A DNA stretch of 64,000 nucleotides from NCBI RefSeq assembly GCF_002163715.1, contig NZ_CP015698.1, forward strand, positions 2,954,201 to 3,018,200. The letters run 5' to 3'. The translations under genes were made by a program, and so were the position numbers. Positions 43,201-51,729 of the stretch are shown piece after piece. The notes beneath the pieces are model-generated. The model did not search any database. It worked only from the letters and a program-made list of their open reading frames with translations, and was not told the origin of the DNA. The stretch's first letter is position 1. Each line of letters starts with the position of its first letter. This DNA comes from Curvibacter sp. AEP1-3. Its GTDB lineage: Bacteria > Pseudomonadota > Gammaproteobacteria > Burkholderiales > Burkholderiaceae_C.

Positions 43201-43923
43201 CCCGCCGTCCAACGTGCCATCAACCTAGGGCAAGTGATTGCATTCACGCCGCGCATCAAAGAAACGCTGGACGTCATGGTGCAGCAGCGTGTGGAGTTTC
43301 TGACCGGCTATCAAAACGCGGCCTACGCCCGCACCTATACGGACTTTGTGATGCACGTGCGTGCCAAGGAGGCTGCGCTGGGCAGTGACAAGCTGCCTTT
43401 GACTGAAGCGGTCGCACGCTACCTCTTCAAACTCATGGCCTACAAAGATGAGTACGAAGTCGCGCGATTGCATACCGACACCGCGTTCAAAAACCGCGTT
43501 GGCGCCATGTTCGAAGGCGACTTCAAGCTGGCCTACCATCTCGCACCGCCCTTGTGGGCACGCAAAAACGCCCAGGGCGAGCTGCAGAAGGCGCGTTTTG
43601 GCAGCTGGATGGGCTTAGCATTCCGGGCGCTGACGCCACTGAAGGTACTGCGGGGTACCGCTTTGGATGTGTTCGGTTACACGGAAGAGCGCCGCGAAGA
43701 GCGGGCCCTGATCGTTGAATACCGCGAGGCTATCAAGAGCATGTTGCCCTCATTGAACCTCGGCAACCTTAGCGCCGCCGTCGCGTTTGCCAAAGTCCCC
43801 GAGCACATCCGCGGCTATGGCCATGTCAAGGCCCGGCACCTGAGGTCGGCCAAAGTCCAGTGGGCTGAGCTGTTGGCGCGCTACCGCACTCTGGATCAAG
43901 CCCAACAAGCCCGGGCTGCTTAG
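40294..43923 (+). CDS. Indolepyruvate ferredoxin oxidoreductase family protein (fused alpha-beta-gamma)
   Basis: A 1209-residue fusion. Residues 1-400 are the pyrimidine-binding and transketolase C-like part (FISGYRGSPLGTYDQSL near 65), 410-660 the thiamine-diphosphate domain (FCSGCPHNTSTKVPEGSRA near 475, GDGTYFHSG near 548), 675-745 a ferredoxin-like cysteine segment (CEGCGDCGVQSNC, then STCNKDISCVKGFCP), and 765-1000 the gamma domain (VAGVGGTGVITIGQLLG). It oxidatively decarboxylates aryl or branched 2-oxoacids, passing electrons to ferredoxin. ATG 40294 follows a GGAGAC ribosome site. The divergent Lrp regulator suggests amino-acid-dependent control. Confidence 0.92.
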   Translation: MNAPLNRDLPAHIRTALDSVTLDDKYALDHGRAFMSGVQALVKLPMLQRVRDQRAGKNTAGFISGYRGSPLGTYDQSLVKAEKYLEAHHIKFQPGVNEELAATALWGTQQLGFAPPGTNKYDGVFGIWYGKGPGVDRCSDVFKHANMAGTTPWGGVIAVAGDDHISKSSTAAHQSDHIFKACGFPVFFPANVQEILDLGLHAFAMSRFSGVWAGMKTIQEIVESSATVTIDPERVLTRMPADFELPHGGLHIRWPDHALDQEARLFDYKWYAALAYIRANRLNHNVIEGPHDRFGIISSGKAYNDTRQALLDLGLDDDTCRRIGIRLHKVGVVWPLEAQLTREFATGLQEILVVEEKRQVIEYQLKEELYNWRADVRPTVLGKFNEVETPDHYGAGGEWSMPNPSANTLLRANADLSPAIIARAIAQRIKKLGLDADTSARIDAQMAILEAKERAMHVIDLGNSGAAAAVRQPWFCSGCPHNTSTKVPEGSRAMAGIGCHFMTIWMDRSTDGFTQMGGEGVPWVGQQPFTNDKHIFANLGDGTYFHSGLLAIRQSIAAGVNITYKILYNDAVAMTGGQQVGERPEGHSVVQIAQSMRAEGAIKIIVVTDEPEKYDAVEGLPEGIAIEHRDELDRIQREFRDIKGTTVIIYDQTCATEKRRRRKRGTMVDPAKRVVINELVCEGCGDCGVQSNCMSVEPLETPFGRKRQINQSTCNKDISCVKGFCPSFVTVEGGSLKKPVKLQTDASGWPALPDPQLPDLATVQGGVWGTIVAGVGGTGVITIGQLLGVAAHLEGKGIVTQDAGGLAQKGGATWSHVLIGASQDAIRTTRVGTASADLVLGCDPVVVAGKETLIRMRPGRTHVALNANTVPTAGFVKNADWTNPGDQCVSDITRTVGESHVGLFDADAVATKVMGDSIYTNPMMLGYAWQKGWIPLGLASLMRAIELNAVAVGNNKAAFEWGRRAAVDWPAVQRAINLGQVIAFTPRIKETLDVMVQQRVEFLTGYQNAAYARTYTDFVMHVRAKEAALGSDKLPLTEAVARYLFKLMAYKDEYEVARLHTDTAFKNRVGAMFEGDFKLAYHLAPPLWARKNAQGELQKARFGSWMGLAFRALTPLKVLRGTALDVFGYTEERREERALIVEYREAIKSMLPSLNLGNLSAAVAFAKVPEHIRGYGHVKARHLRSAKVQWAELLARYRTLDQAQQARAA

Positions 43924-43928
43924 GGCCA

Positions 43929-43957
43929 TGCCCGCCCTTCACGGGCGGGCCTTTTCC
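43929..43957 (+). terminator. Intrinsic terminator after the indolepyruvate oxidoreductase
   Basis: Stem GCCCGCCC (43930-43937) and GGGCGGGC (43943-43950) with a short TTCAC loop, followed by CCTTTT. A G-C-rich hairpin with short T-run separates this gene from yajC. Confidence 0.75.
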
Positions 43958-44063
43958 CCCGCTTACAATGACCGGTTGTCTGGCCAGAGGCCGGTCCGCG
44001 TGCGCGCGGGCATGCCCGCAGCCGCAAACGTTTTTGTTTTGTTCCCTTTTGTGGAGTTTGCCT

Positions 44064-44393
44064 GTGTTCATTTCTTCTGCTTTTGCCCAAACCGCTCCCG
44101 CCGCTGCCGGAGGTGATATGCAATCCTCCTTGATGAGCATGTTGCCTTTGGTGCTGATGTTTGTGGTGCTGTACTTTGTGATGATCCGCCCCCAAATGAA
44201 AAAGCAGAAAGAGCATCGCGCCATGATTGATGCGCTGGCCAAGGGCGATGAAGTCGTGACCGCTGGTGGCGTGCTCGGCAAGGTCAGCAAGTTGGGCGAC
44301 AGCTATGTGGGTCTGGAAGTGGCCAGTGGCGTTGAAGTTCAGGTGCAGCGCAGCGCGGTAGTGCAAGTGCTGCCCAAGGGCTCCATCAAGTAA
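44064..44393 (+). CDS. yajC: Preprotein translocase auxiliary subunit YajC
   Basis: A 109-residue single-pass membrane protein of the SecDF-YajC complex. It starts at GTG 44064 (VFISSAFAQTAPAAAGGDMQ), with GGAG eight bases upstream; the transmembrane helix is SMLPLVLMFVVLYFVMIRPQ, followed by the family's KKQKEHRAMIDALAKGDEVVTAGGVLGKV. The first ten residues look like a short cleavable-type leader common in betaproteobacterial YajC. An ATG start gives either 40 added residues unlike the family or loss of the N-terminus. It is followed by secD after 27 bases. Confidence 0.93.
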   Translation: MFISSAFAQTAPAAAGGDMQSSLMSMLPLVLMFVVLYFVMIRPQMKKQKEHRAMIDALAKGDEVVTAGGVLGKVSKLGDSYVGLEVASGVEVQVQRSAVVQVLPKGSIK

Positions 44394-44420
44394 GTCGTCA
44401 ACCCGAAGCAAAGCGCGATC

Positions 44421-46301
44421 ATGAACCGTTATCCGGTGTGGAAGTACGCGATCATTCTGGTCGCGCTGGTGGTCAGTGGCTTGTATGCCCTGCCCAATTT
44501 GTTCGGCGAGTCACCCGCGGTTCAAGTCTCTGCGGCCAAATCGTCCGTGAAGGTCGACACCGCAGTTCTGGCCAAGGTTGAACAAACCTTGAAGGACGCC
44601 GGCTTGACCGCAGACGCGGTGGCTTTGGAAGGCACTTCCGTCAAGGCCCGCTTTGCTGATACTGATACCCAGCTCAAAGCCAAAGACGCCATCCAGAAGG
44701 CGATCAACCCGGATGCGACCGATCCGGCCTATATCGTGGCCTTGAACCTGTTGTCCCGTTCCCCCGCATGGCTGACTGCATTGCATGCATCTCCCATGTA
44801 TCTGGGGCTGGACCTGCGCGGTGGCGTGCATTTCATGCTCCAGGTGGACATGCAGGCAGCGCTGACCAAGCGTGCTGAATCCCTCGCCGGGGATATCCGC
44901 ACCGTATTGCGTGAGAAAAATGTGCGTCACAGTGGTATTTCCCGCAATGCACAAACGGTGGAAGTGCGTTTCCGTGACGCTGCTACGGCGGATGCCGCCA
45001 AGCGCATCATCCAGGACCAATTCGCCGATCTGGAAACTGTGTCCTCCACGGACGGCGCCGAAGTGAAGCTGGTAGCCAGCATCAAGCCGGTGTCTGCCAA
45101 GACGATTCAAGAACAGGCGCTCAAGCAGAACATCACCACGCTGCACAACCGTATCAATGAGCTGGGCGTGGCCGAGCCGGTGATTCAGCAGCAGGGCCTG
45201 GACCGCATCGTGGTGCAGTTGCCCGGTGTGCAAGACACTGCCAAGGCCAAAGACATTCTGGGCCGGACAGCAACGCTGGAAGTCCGGCTAGTGGACGAGG
45301 GTACCGAGGCGCGCTCTGCCGAAACCGGAACCGGCCCGGTGCCTTTTGGCTCGGAACGCTATCTGGATCGCGAAGGGCGCCCTGTGATCGTCAAGAAACA
45401 GGTGATCCTCACCGGTGAGAACCTGACGGATGCTCAACCCGGCTTCGATAGCCAGACCCAGGAACCCACAGTCAACCTGTCCTTGGATGCCAAGGGTGCG
45501 CGCATTTTCCGTGACGTCACCCGCGAGAACATCAACAAGCGCATGGCCATCCTTTTGTTCGAAAAGGGCAAGGGCGAGGTGGTAACCGCTCCAGTCATCC
45601 GCTCTGAAATCAGCGGCGGGCGTGTACAGATTTCCGGTCGCATGACGACCATAGAGGCGGCTGACACTGCCCTGTTGCTTCGCGCCGGCTCATTGGCGGC
45701 GCCCATGGAAATCATTGAAGAGCGCACCATTGGTCCGAGCTTAGGTGCTGAAAACATTGCCAAGGGCTTCCAGAGCGTTTCTTGGGGCTTTACCGCCGTG
45801 GCCATTTTCATGTGCGTCTATTACATGCTGTTCGGCATGATCTCCAGCGTCGCGCTGGCGTTCAACTTGCTGCTGTTGGTGGCGGTCTTGTCCATGTTGC
45901 AAGCCACCTTGACCCTGCCGGGTATGGCCGCGATGGCGTTGGTGCTGGGTATGGCGATTGACGCAAACGTGCTGATCAACGAGCGGGTGCGCGAAGAGTT
46001 GCGCAATGGCGCGTCGCCACAAGCTGCCATCCACGCCGGTTACGACCGCGCATGGGCCACCATCATCGACTCCAACGTCACTACGCTGATTGCCGGCTTG
46101 GCCTTGCTGGCATTCGGTTCCGGTCCGGTACGTGGTTTTGCAGTGGTTCACTGTTTGGGTATTTTGACGAGCATGTTCTCCGGCGTCTTCTTCTCGCGTG
46201 GCGTGGTGAATTTGTGGTACGGTCGCCAAAAGAAGTTGAAAACGGTTTCCATCGGTACCGTTTGGCGTCCTGATGCTGGGCAGCAGGTCACCACCAACTA
46301 A
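44421..46301 (+). CDS. secD: Protein translocase subunit SecD
   Basis: A 626-residue inner-membrane RND-type protein that with SecF uses the proton gradient to pull exported proteins across. It shows an N-terminal helix (YAIILVALVVSGLYALPNLFG), the D1 signature GLDLRGGVHFMLQVD near residue 130, the periplasmic P1 domain and, in the last 170 residues, five helices with GMAIDANVLINERVREEL near 515. Family length in betaproteobacteria is about 620. It starts 27 bases after yajC and 11 bases separate it from secF. Confidence 0.96.
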   Translation: MNRYPVWKYAIILVALVVSGLYALPNLFGESPAVQVSAAKSSVKVDTAVLAKVEQTLKDAGLTADAVALEGTSVKARFADTDTQLKAKDAIQKAINPDATDPAYIVALNLLSRSPAWLTALHASPMYLGLDLRGGVHFMLQVDMQAALTKRAESLAGDIRTVLREKNVRHSGISRNAQTVEVRFRDAATADAAKRIIQDQFADLETVSSTDGAEVKLVASIKPVSAKTIQEQALKQNITTLHNRINELGVAEPVIQQQGLDRIVVQLPGVQDTAKAKDILGRTATLEVRLVDEGTEARSAETGTGPVPFGSERYLDREGRPVIVKKQVILTGENLTDAQPGFDSQTQEPTVNLSLDAKGARIFRDVTRENINKRMAILLFEKGKGEVVTAPVIRSEISGGRVQISGRMTTIEAADTALLLRAGSLAAPMEIIEERTIGPSLGAENIAKGFQSVSWGFTAVAIFMCVYYMLFGMISSVALAFNLLLLVAVLSMLQATLTLPGMAAMALVLGMAIDANVLINERVREELRNGASPQAAIHAGYDRAWATIIDSNVTTLIAGLALLAFGSGPVRGFAVVHCLGILTSMFSGVFFSRGVVNLWYGRQKKLKTVSIGTVWRPDAGQQVTTN

Positions 46302-46312
46302 AGGGAAAAGTC

Positions 46313-47266
46313 ATGGAATTCTTCAAAATCCGCCGTGACATTCCGTTTATGCGGAATGCTTTGATTTTCAATCTGGTCTCGTTCGTCACCTTTGTGGCGG
46401 CCGTGTTTTTCCTGTTTTCGCGCGGGTTGCATTTGTCGGTGGAGTTCACCGGCGGCACCTTGATGGAAGTCAGTTATTCCCAGCCGGCTAATCTGGACAA
46501 CATTCGGAGCACCGTAGCGAGCTTGGGCATCAATGACGTCCAGGTTCAGAATTTCGGTACTGCACAGGATGTGTTGATCCGCATGCCGGTGCAAAAGGGC
46601 AGCACTTCTGGCCAGCAAAGCGACAAGGTGTTGTCCGCCCTGAAATCGTCAGATGCCAGCGCGACCTTGCGCCGCACGGAATTTGTGGGCCCCCAGGTGG
46701 GTGATGAACTCGCGGCTGACGGCTTGAAGGCTCTGGCCTTTGTGGTGGTGGGCATCATGATCTACCTTGCCATCCGTTTCGAGTGGAAGTTTGCGGTGGC
46801 AGCCATCATCGCCAACTTGCATGATGTGATCATCATTCTTGGCTTCTTTGCGTTCTTTCAGTGGGAATTTTCCTTGCCCGTATTGGCGGCCGTATTGGCG
46901 GTCCTGGGTTATTCCGTGAACGAATCGGTGGTGATCTTTGACCGTATCCGCGAGAACTTCCGTCGCTACCGGAAGATGAACACGGAACAGATCATCGATA
47001 ACGCCATCACTTCAACCATCAGCCGTACCATCATCACCCATGGCTCTACTCAATTGATGGTGCTGTCCATGCTGGTATTCGGCGGTGCCACCTTGCATTA
47101 CTTCGCCTTGGCATTGACTATCGGGATTTTGTTCGGCATTTATTCCTCGGTCTTCGTTGCGGCAGCTATTGCGATGTGGCTGGGCATTCAACGCGAAGAC
47201 TTGGTAAAGGGAGGCGTTAAAAAGGATGCTGACCCCAACGATCCGAATGCGGGTGCTACTGTCTAA
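46313..47266 (+). CDS. secF: Protein translocase subunit SecF
   Basis: A 317-residue partner of SecD with six membrane helices. Recognisable are EFTGGTLMEVSY near residue 43, GDELAADGLKALAFVVVGIMIYLAIRFEWKFA near 125 and GYSVNESVVIFDRIRENFRR near 200. AAGGGAAAAG stands before the ATG. It is the last gene of the yajC-secD-secF operon; the DUF1631 gene follows 18 bases downstream and may be cotranscribed. Confidence 0.96.
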   Translation: MEFFKIRRDIPFMRNALIFNLVSFVTFVAAVFFLFSRGLHLSVEFTGGTLMEVSYSQPANLDNIRSTVASLGINDVQVQNFGTAQDVLIRMPVQKGSTSGQQSDKVLSALKSSDASATLRRTEFVGPQVGDELAADGLKALAFVVVGIMIYLAIRFEWKFAVAAIIANLHDVIIILGFFAFFQWEFSLPVLAAVLAVLGYSVNESVVIFDRIRENFRRYRKMNTEQIIDNAITSTISRTIITHGSTQLMVLSMLVFGGATLHYFALALTIGILFGIYSSVFVAAAIAMWLGIQREDLVKGGVKKDADPNDPNAGATV

Positions 47267-47284
47267 AGACAACTGAACACGACG

Positions 47285-49930
47285 ATGGCTACCGGTCCCA
47301 CGCTTTCCCCCCGTTTGCAGCTTACGCGCGCACTGCGTGAGCGATTTCTTGCTGAGGCCGGCAAGGCACTGCTGGAGATCAGTGGGGCGGTCCAGGAGCG
47401 TTTGACCACGCTGATGGATGAGCTGACCAATGCCCGTGAGTCTCAGTTGCGCCGGGATATCTGGATGGCCTACAAGCAAAGTCGGCCGGTATGGATAGAT
47501 GGAACCACCAAAGTCTGGCGTGAGTGCCTGGAGCCGCCCAAGCAGAAGAAGGCATCGGGCTTGGAGTCTGCAGGTTTGGAGCTGGTAGGCACCGAAGTGG
47601 TGGAGAACAAGATTCTCGCCTCACGCATGGTGTTGGCGGTGAACGAAAAAGTATTGCCCCAGTTGGATGACTTGCGCATCCGCATCAAGTACCTTGAGGG
47701 GACTGAGGATCTGGAAGGGCACGATCTATTGCGGCCCGAAGTTCTGGTCCTCCTGCTCGTCGAACAGTGGGCGAAGTCCGGGATGCCCGGAGAGTCATGG
47801 CCAATGGTCACCGAGGTGGTGCAGCGCCTTCTGATTGAGCGCTTGATCGTGGCCTACAAAAATGCCAACGATTTGCTGATCAGCAAAGGTGTGATGCCGA
47901 CCATTGAGTTGAAAGACCGCGTCAAGTCACCCACCAAGTCTGCATCGCCGCGACCGCGTGCCCCGGTACCCGGTGTCGACGCCCCCCCTCCAGAACATGG
48001 CTCCAGTGGCTATGGGGACATGGGCTATGGCGATGCGGGATATCCGCAAGGCCAGTTCGCCCAAGGCCAATACCCCCAGCAGGGTGGTGGCTACGGAGCG
48101 ACCGGGTTCTCCTCTCCGACTGGGCGCGCAGGTTTGCAGCAGGGTTATGCGGCGCCTCAAGGGGGCGGTGCAGCTTCAGGGCATGGTGGTGTAGAGCAAG
48201 TGAGTTCGGCTCCACGCTCTGGCGGAGGCTTTTTCAGTGGTCGCTTGGGTTGGGGCGGAGCTTCGTCAGGTGGTGCAACAGCAGGCGGCATGGCGAGTGG
48301 ACCTGCATCCGGACCGCAAGGAGTCAGTACTTCGACCCCCACGCCCTTCTGGCGTCAGTCGTCCGGTGCGAGTAGCACCCCCGGGCAGGCCTATGGAGCC
48401 GCTGAAGAGACTCGTATGCTGACTGCTACAACGCCATTGGCACGTGCGAGGAGTCGAGCGCAAGGTGTCATCGGACAAATCCGTAAATTGTTTGTGGCAC
48501 ATGGCGGTGGCGACTTTGTGGGCACCGAGCATCACGCGCCGTCTCCAGCCTTGGCGGCTGCCATGGCTTATCAGCCGGCTGGTGGGATAGGGTACGCCGC
48601 TGGTGGCACGATGTACGAAGATTACAGTCCTGCGGGCGTTGCGAAAGTTGCAGGCGACTTGCGTGAGAAGTCTGCCGAACTGAAGAAAAAAGCAGAAACC
48701 AAAGGTGAGAAAGCGACCATTGAGATCGTGGCGCTCATGTTTCAGGCCATTCTCGCTGAGGAGCGCATTCCGCCCGGAATCCGCGTCTGGTTTGCCCGTT
48801 TGCAGATGCCGGTTCTGCGCGTGGCCTTGGAAGACCCTGACTTTTTTGGTACAGCAACCCACCCGGCCCGTATGCTGATTGATCGCATGGGTTCCTGCGT
48901 TATGGGTTTTGACGCTGCAGGCGTGCATGGAAGTGCCATGGAAGCCGAGATCAAGCGTATTGTTCAGGTGATCGAACAATATCCGGAGACGGGCAAAAAG
49001 GTCTACCAGATTGTTTTTGACGAGTTTCAGAAATTTTTGTCCAAGTTCCTGACAGAAAAGGGTCCCGCACAAAAGGTGGTCGGTGTTGCTCAGCAAGTCG
49101 AACAGAAGGAAACGCTGGCAATCCAATACACGATCGAGATGCGGAACATGCTCAAGGACATGCCTGTCCGTGACGAGATCCGTGACTTCCTATTCAAGGT
49201 GTGGGCCGAGGTTCTGGCTGTGGCCGCAGTACGCAAAGGTCCGCAACATGCGGACACGCTGGTGTTAAAGAAGTCAGCGACGGATCTTGTATGGGCGGCC
49301 AGTGCCAAGCCCAACCGTGCAGACCGGGCCAAAGTGATTCAGGATTTACCAAATCTGTTGCTCCGTTTACGTTCCGGAATGACCTTGCTGGCCATGGCTC
49401 CGTCTGAGCAAGAAGCTCATGTGAAGCGGATCAGCGATACCTTGGCGGATGCTTTCATGTCGAAGACACAGGCTATTCCGCAAGCGAAAATTGACGCCAT
49501 GGCCCAGCGTCTTGGCAACCTGGAAGACTTCGTGTCTGAGGACGGCATGGGAGACTTGCCGTTGGATGCCGAAAGTATCGAAATGATGTTGGGTATCGAT
49601 GCCTCGGCGATCGAGGTAGTGGCCAATGGTGGCTCCAAACCAACCGCAGCCATGATGGCTTGGGCCCAAGAACTCCAGCTCGGAACCTGGTACACACTGG
49701 ATCACAACAACCAGATTACCCAGGTGCAATTTGCTTGGCGCAGCGATCGCAAACACCTCAACCTGTTTGCCTCGACCTCGGGAAAAAGTTTCCTGATTCA
49801 GGGCGGGCGTTTGGCGGCGTACTTGCAAGCCGGTCTACTTTTGCCCCAAGAAGAAGAGGCACTCACCGTACGCGCTACGCGCGATGCGTTGGCCAAACTC
49901 GAAGCCAATCCTGAACGTTTGCTTGCCTGA
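47285..49930 (+). CDS. DUF1631 family protein
   Basis: An 881-residue protein. Residues 1-210 (LQLTRALRERFLAEAGKALLEISGAVQERLTTLMDEL...) and 450-881 (MFQAILAEERIPPGIRVWFARLQMPVLRVALEDPDFF; LGTWYTLDHNNQITQVQFAWRS near 800) match the two conserved parts of DUF1631, a family of unknown function, in some species with a PilZ-like C-terminus; that C-terminal segment may be such a fold. Between them, residues about 225-390 are Gly/Ser/Gln/Pro-rich and probably disordered. It lies immediately after secF and is the only large gene here without an assigned role. Confidence 0.85.
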   Translation: MATGPTLSPRLQLTRALRERFLAEAGKALLEISGAVQERLTTLMDELTNARESQLRRDIWMAYKQSRPVWIDGTTKVWRECLEPPKQKKASGLESAGLELVGTEVVENKILASRMVLAVNEKVLPQLDDLRIRIKYLEGTEDLEGHDLLRPEVLVLLLVEQWAKSGMPGESWPMVTEVVQRLLIERLIVAYKNANDLLISKGVMPTIELKDRVKSPTKSASPRPRAPVPGVDAPPPEHGSSGYGDMGYGDAGYPQGQFAQGQYPQQGGGYGATGFSSPTGRAGLQQGYAAPQGGGAASGHGGVEQVSSAPRSGGGFFSGRLGWGGASSGGATAGGMASGPASGPQGVSTSTPTPFWRQSSGASSTPGQAYGAAEETRMLTATTPLARARSRAQGVIGQIRKLFVAHGGGDFVGTEHHAPSPALAAAMAYQPAGGIGYAAGGTMYEDYSPAGVAKVAGDLREKSAELKKKAETKGEKATIEIVALMFQAILAEERIPPGIRVWFARLQMPVLRVALEDPDFFGTATHPARMLIDRMGSCVMGFDAAGVHGSAMEAEIKRIVQVIEQYPETGKKVYQIVFDEFQKFLSKFLTEKGPAQKVVGVAQQVEQKETLAIQYTIEMRNMLKDMPVRDEIRDFLFKVWAEVLAVAAVRKGPQHADTLVLKKSATDLVWAASAKPNRADRAKVIQDLPNLLLRLRSGMTLLAMAPSEQEAHVKRISDTLADAFMSKTQAIPQAKIDAMAQRLGNLEDFVSEDGMGDLPLDAESIEMMLGIDASAIEVVANGGSKPTAAMMAWAQELQLGTWYTLDHNNQITQVQFAWRSDRKHLNLFASTSGKSFLIQGGRLAAYLQAGLLLPQEEEALTVRATRDALAKLEANPERLLA

Positions 49931-49951
49931 GGATCTCTTTTCGTTCGGCGT

Positions 49952-50449
49952 TTAGTGCACGATTCGGATTTCGTGGTTCTCGCAGAGCTCATCCAGTACC
50001 AAGGCATCGGGTTCCTGCCCGAATGTCCAGAACACCATGAGGATGATGATCTTCAAGTCATCCAAGCTGATCGGGGCGCTGGTAATAGCCATGCTGCGGT
50101 CCATAACTACTTCCCGGATGTGCGCCGGCAAGACACCCGAACTCTCCATAAAGCTCAAATATCCCAAACACACGGGACCCAGCTGGTTCTGCTCTTGCAC
50201 TGAATACACCCGGGCGCTGCGGCTGGATGGAAGGTGCAGCCAGGTGCTGTGCAGCACGGTAGGCGAATCGGTCGCAGCTGGTCGGGCAAATCTTGCCGCA
50301 CTGCCCAGACCCGACAACCAGTCGAGGGCTTCAGAGATTTCACCCTCGTCAAAGCCTACCGCATTGAGTTTTCGTTGCAGGTGCGCCGGCTCCGGGCAAC
50401 CGTCTTCTGCGTAATAGTTTTCGTAAACAAAGGCGAGGACTTCGAACAT
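49952..50449 (-). CDS. smg: Smg family protein (DUF494)
   Basis: A 165-residue protein of the Smg family: MFEVLAFVYENYYAEDGCPEPAHLQRKLNAVGF, GLSSLG-like DWLSGLG, and C-terminal LDDLKIIILMVFWTFGQEPDALVLDELCE. The family's molecular role is unknown, although in E. coli it lies between smf (dprA) and topA, as here next to dprA. I use ATG 50449 because homologues start MF[D/E]VL; an in-frame TTG at 50458 is closer to a GGGA. It converges on the DUF1631 gene with a 21-base gap. Confidence 0.9.
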   Translation of the reverse strand: MFEVLAFVYENYYAEDGCPEPAHLQRKLNAVGFDEGEISEALDWLSGLGSAARFARPAATDSPTVLHSTWLHLPSSRSARVYSVQEQNQLGPVCLGYLSFMESSGVLPAHIREVVMDRSMAITSAPISLDDLKIIILMVFWTFGQEPDALVLDELCENHEIRIVH

Positions 50450-50538
50450 GGAAGCCAATATATCCCAGAAAAACCGCGCGGGATGAGCAGGTCTGAACTG
50501 CCCGTCTTTTCTCCGGATCAGTGAGGGCTGGGTCCGAT

Positions 50539-51717
50539 TCAGGCTGTTCCGAGACGCTGGAACTTGCTACCGGGCAACCGCGCAACAAAACCGGCTAGCT
50601 CGAGGCCCATCAAGAGAGCTTGCAGCGTAGCGGTATCCATTCCGCTGCGGTTTTGAAGTACGTCAAGGCTGGTAGGTTCGAACCCCAAAGCGTCCAGCAA
50701 ACCGTTCTCTAGGGAAGAGAGGGAGGTCGCGGCAGATGGGCTGACTTCGCTGGTACCATTGGTTGACGTCGACGGGGCCCGCGCATTTGTCATCAAATTC
50801 AGTTCATCCAGGATGTCTTGCGCAGATTCCACTAATTTTGCGCCTTGTTTGATCAGCGCATGGCAACCCCGTGCTTGGGTGGAATGGATGGACCCCGGAA
50901 TGGCGAATACTTCTTTACCCTGTTCGACGGCCATGCGAGCCGTGATCAATGAACCGGATTTCAGGGCTGCCTCGACGACCAAAGTACCCTTGCAGAGGCC
51001 GGAAATAATGCGGTTGCGTTTGGGGAAGTTGGCCGATAAGGGTGGGGTTCCCAGCGGATACTCGCTCAGAAGAACTCCGCGTGCGGCAATCCGATGGGCC
51101 AATTCCAAATGGGCTTTGGGGTAGACCCGGTCCAATCCTGTGCCCACCACTGCAATGGTGGCGAGCTCATCCTTGAAGCTGCCCTCTAATGCGCCTTCGT
51201 GGGCAGCACCATCGATACCTAATGCCAAGCCTGACACCACAGTCAACCCGGCTTGTCCAAGGGCTGCGCTGAACTGTCTGGCGTTCTGAATGCCCTGTGG
51301 CGTGGGGTTTCGGCTGCCCACGACCGCAACGCCTCGCTGTGCACACCGTGCGAAACCGGAAGCCAGGTCCTGTACCTGCCCCATTGCATACAGTATCAGA
51401 GGCGGATCTTCGGTGTCAAGCAGCGCGAGTGGGTAATCGTTATCGCCCAAAGTCAACACGCGCCGCTGATCGGGAGCTGCCTGTAGCCAATGCCGGGTAA
51501 GGTCAACCAGCTCATCGAGGCCCTGCGGTACTTGTAAAAGGGCCTCAGCCTGCCGCTCAGTGACACAAACCCGGAGTTCAGACTCCGTGGCCTCAAAGAT
51601 GGAGTTCGGGAGTCCGAAATGCTGAAGCAGACTGCGGGCGGTGACGTTACCGACGCCGCTGGTCAACTCAAGGCGCAGCCAGCTGCGCAGCTCCTCCGCA
51701 TCTATGCCGGGGCGCAT
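50539..51717 (-). CDS. dprA: DNA-processing protein DprA/Smf
   Basis: A 392-residue protein that loads RecA on incoming single-stranded DNA in natural transformation. It shows an N-terminal helix-hairpin region, the Rossmann-like core with VVGSRNPTPQGIQNARQF near residue 140, GLALGIDGAAHEGAL near 163, FPKRNRIISGLCKGTLVVEAALKSGSLITARMA near 230 and EVFAIPGSI, and a C-terminal winged-helix region near 330-390 (LLDALGFEPTSLDVLQNRSGM). It is complete. It follows the LysM gene by 12 bases and precedes smg by 89; the order LysM-dprA-smg is widespread in this group. Confidence 0.95.
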   Translation of the reverse strand: MRPGIDAEELRSWLRLELTSGVGNVTARSLLQHFGLPNSIFEATESELRVCVTERQAEALLQVPQGLDELVDLTRHWLQAAPDQRRVLTLGDNDYPLALLDTEDPPLILYAMGQVQDLASGFARCAQRGVAVVGSRNPTPQGIQNARQFSAALGQAGLTVVSGLALGIDGAAHEGALEGSFKDELATIAVVGTGLDRVYPKAHLELAHRIAARGVLLSEYPLGTPPLSANFPKRNRIISGLCKGTLVVEAALKSGSLITARMAVEQGKEVFAIPGSIHSTQARGCHALIKQGAKLVESAQDILDELNLMTNARAPSTSTNGTSEVSPSAATSLSSLENGLLDALGFEPTSLDVLQNRSGMDTATLQALLMGLELAGFVARLPGSKFQRLGTA

Positions 51718-51729
51718 CCTGCTGGAAGT

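Noticed and set aside
48000..48350. Gly/Gln/Tyr-rich repetitive coding stretch considered as a tandem repeat or CRISPR-like array
   Set aside because: Repeats are only loose amino-acid composition bias within the DUF1631 frame; no regular DNA unit or spacer.
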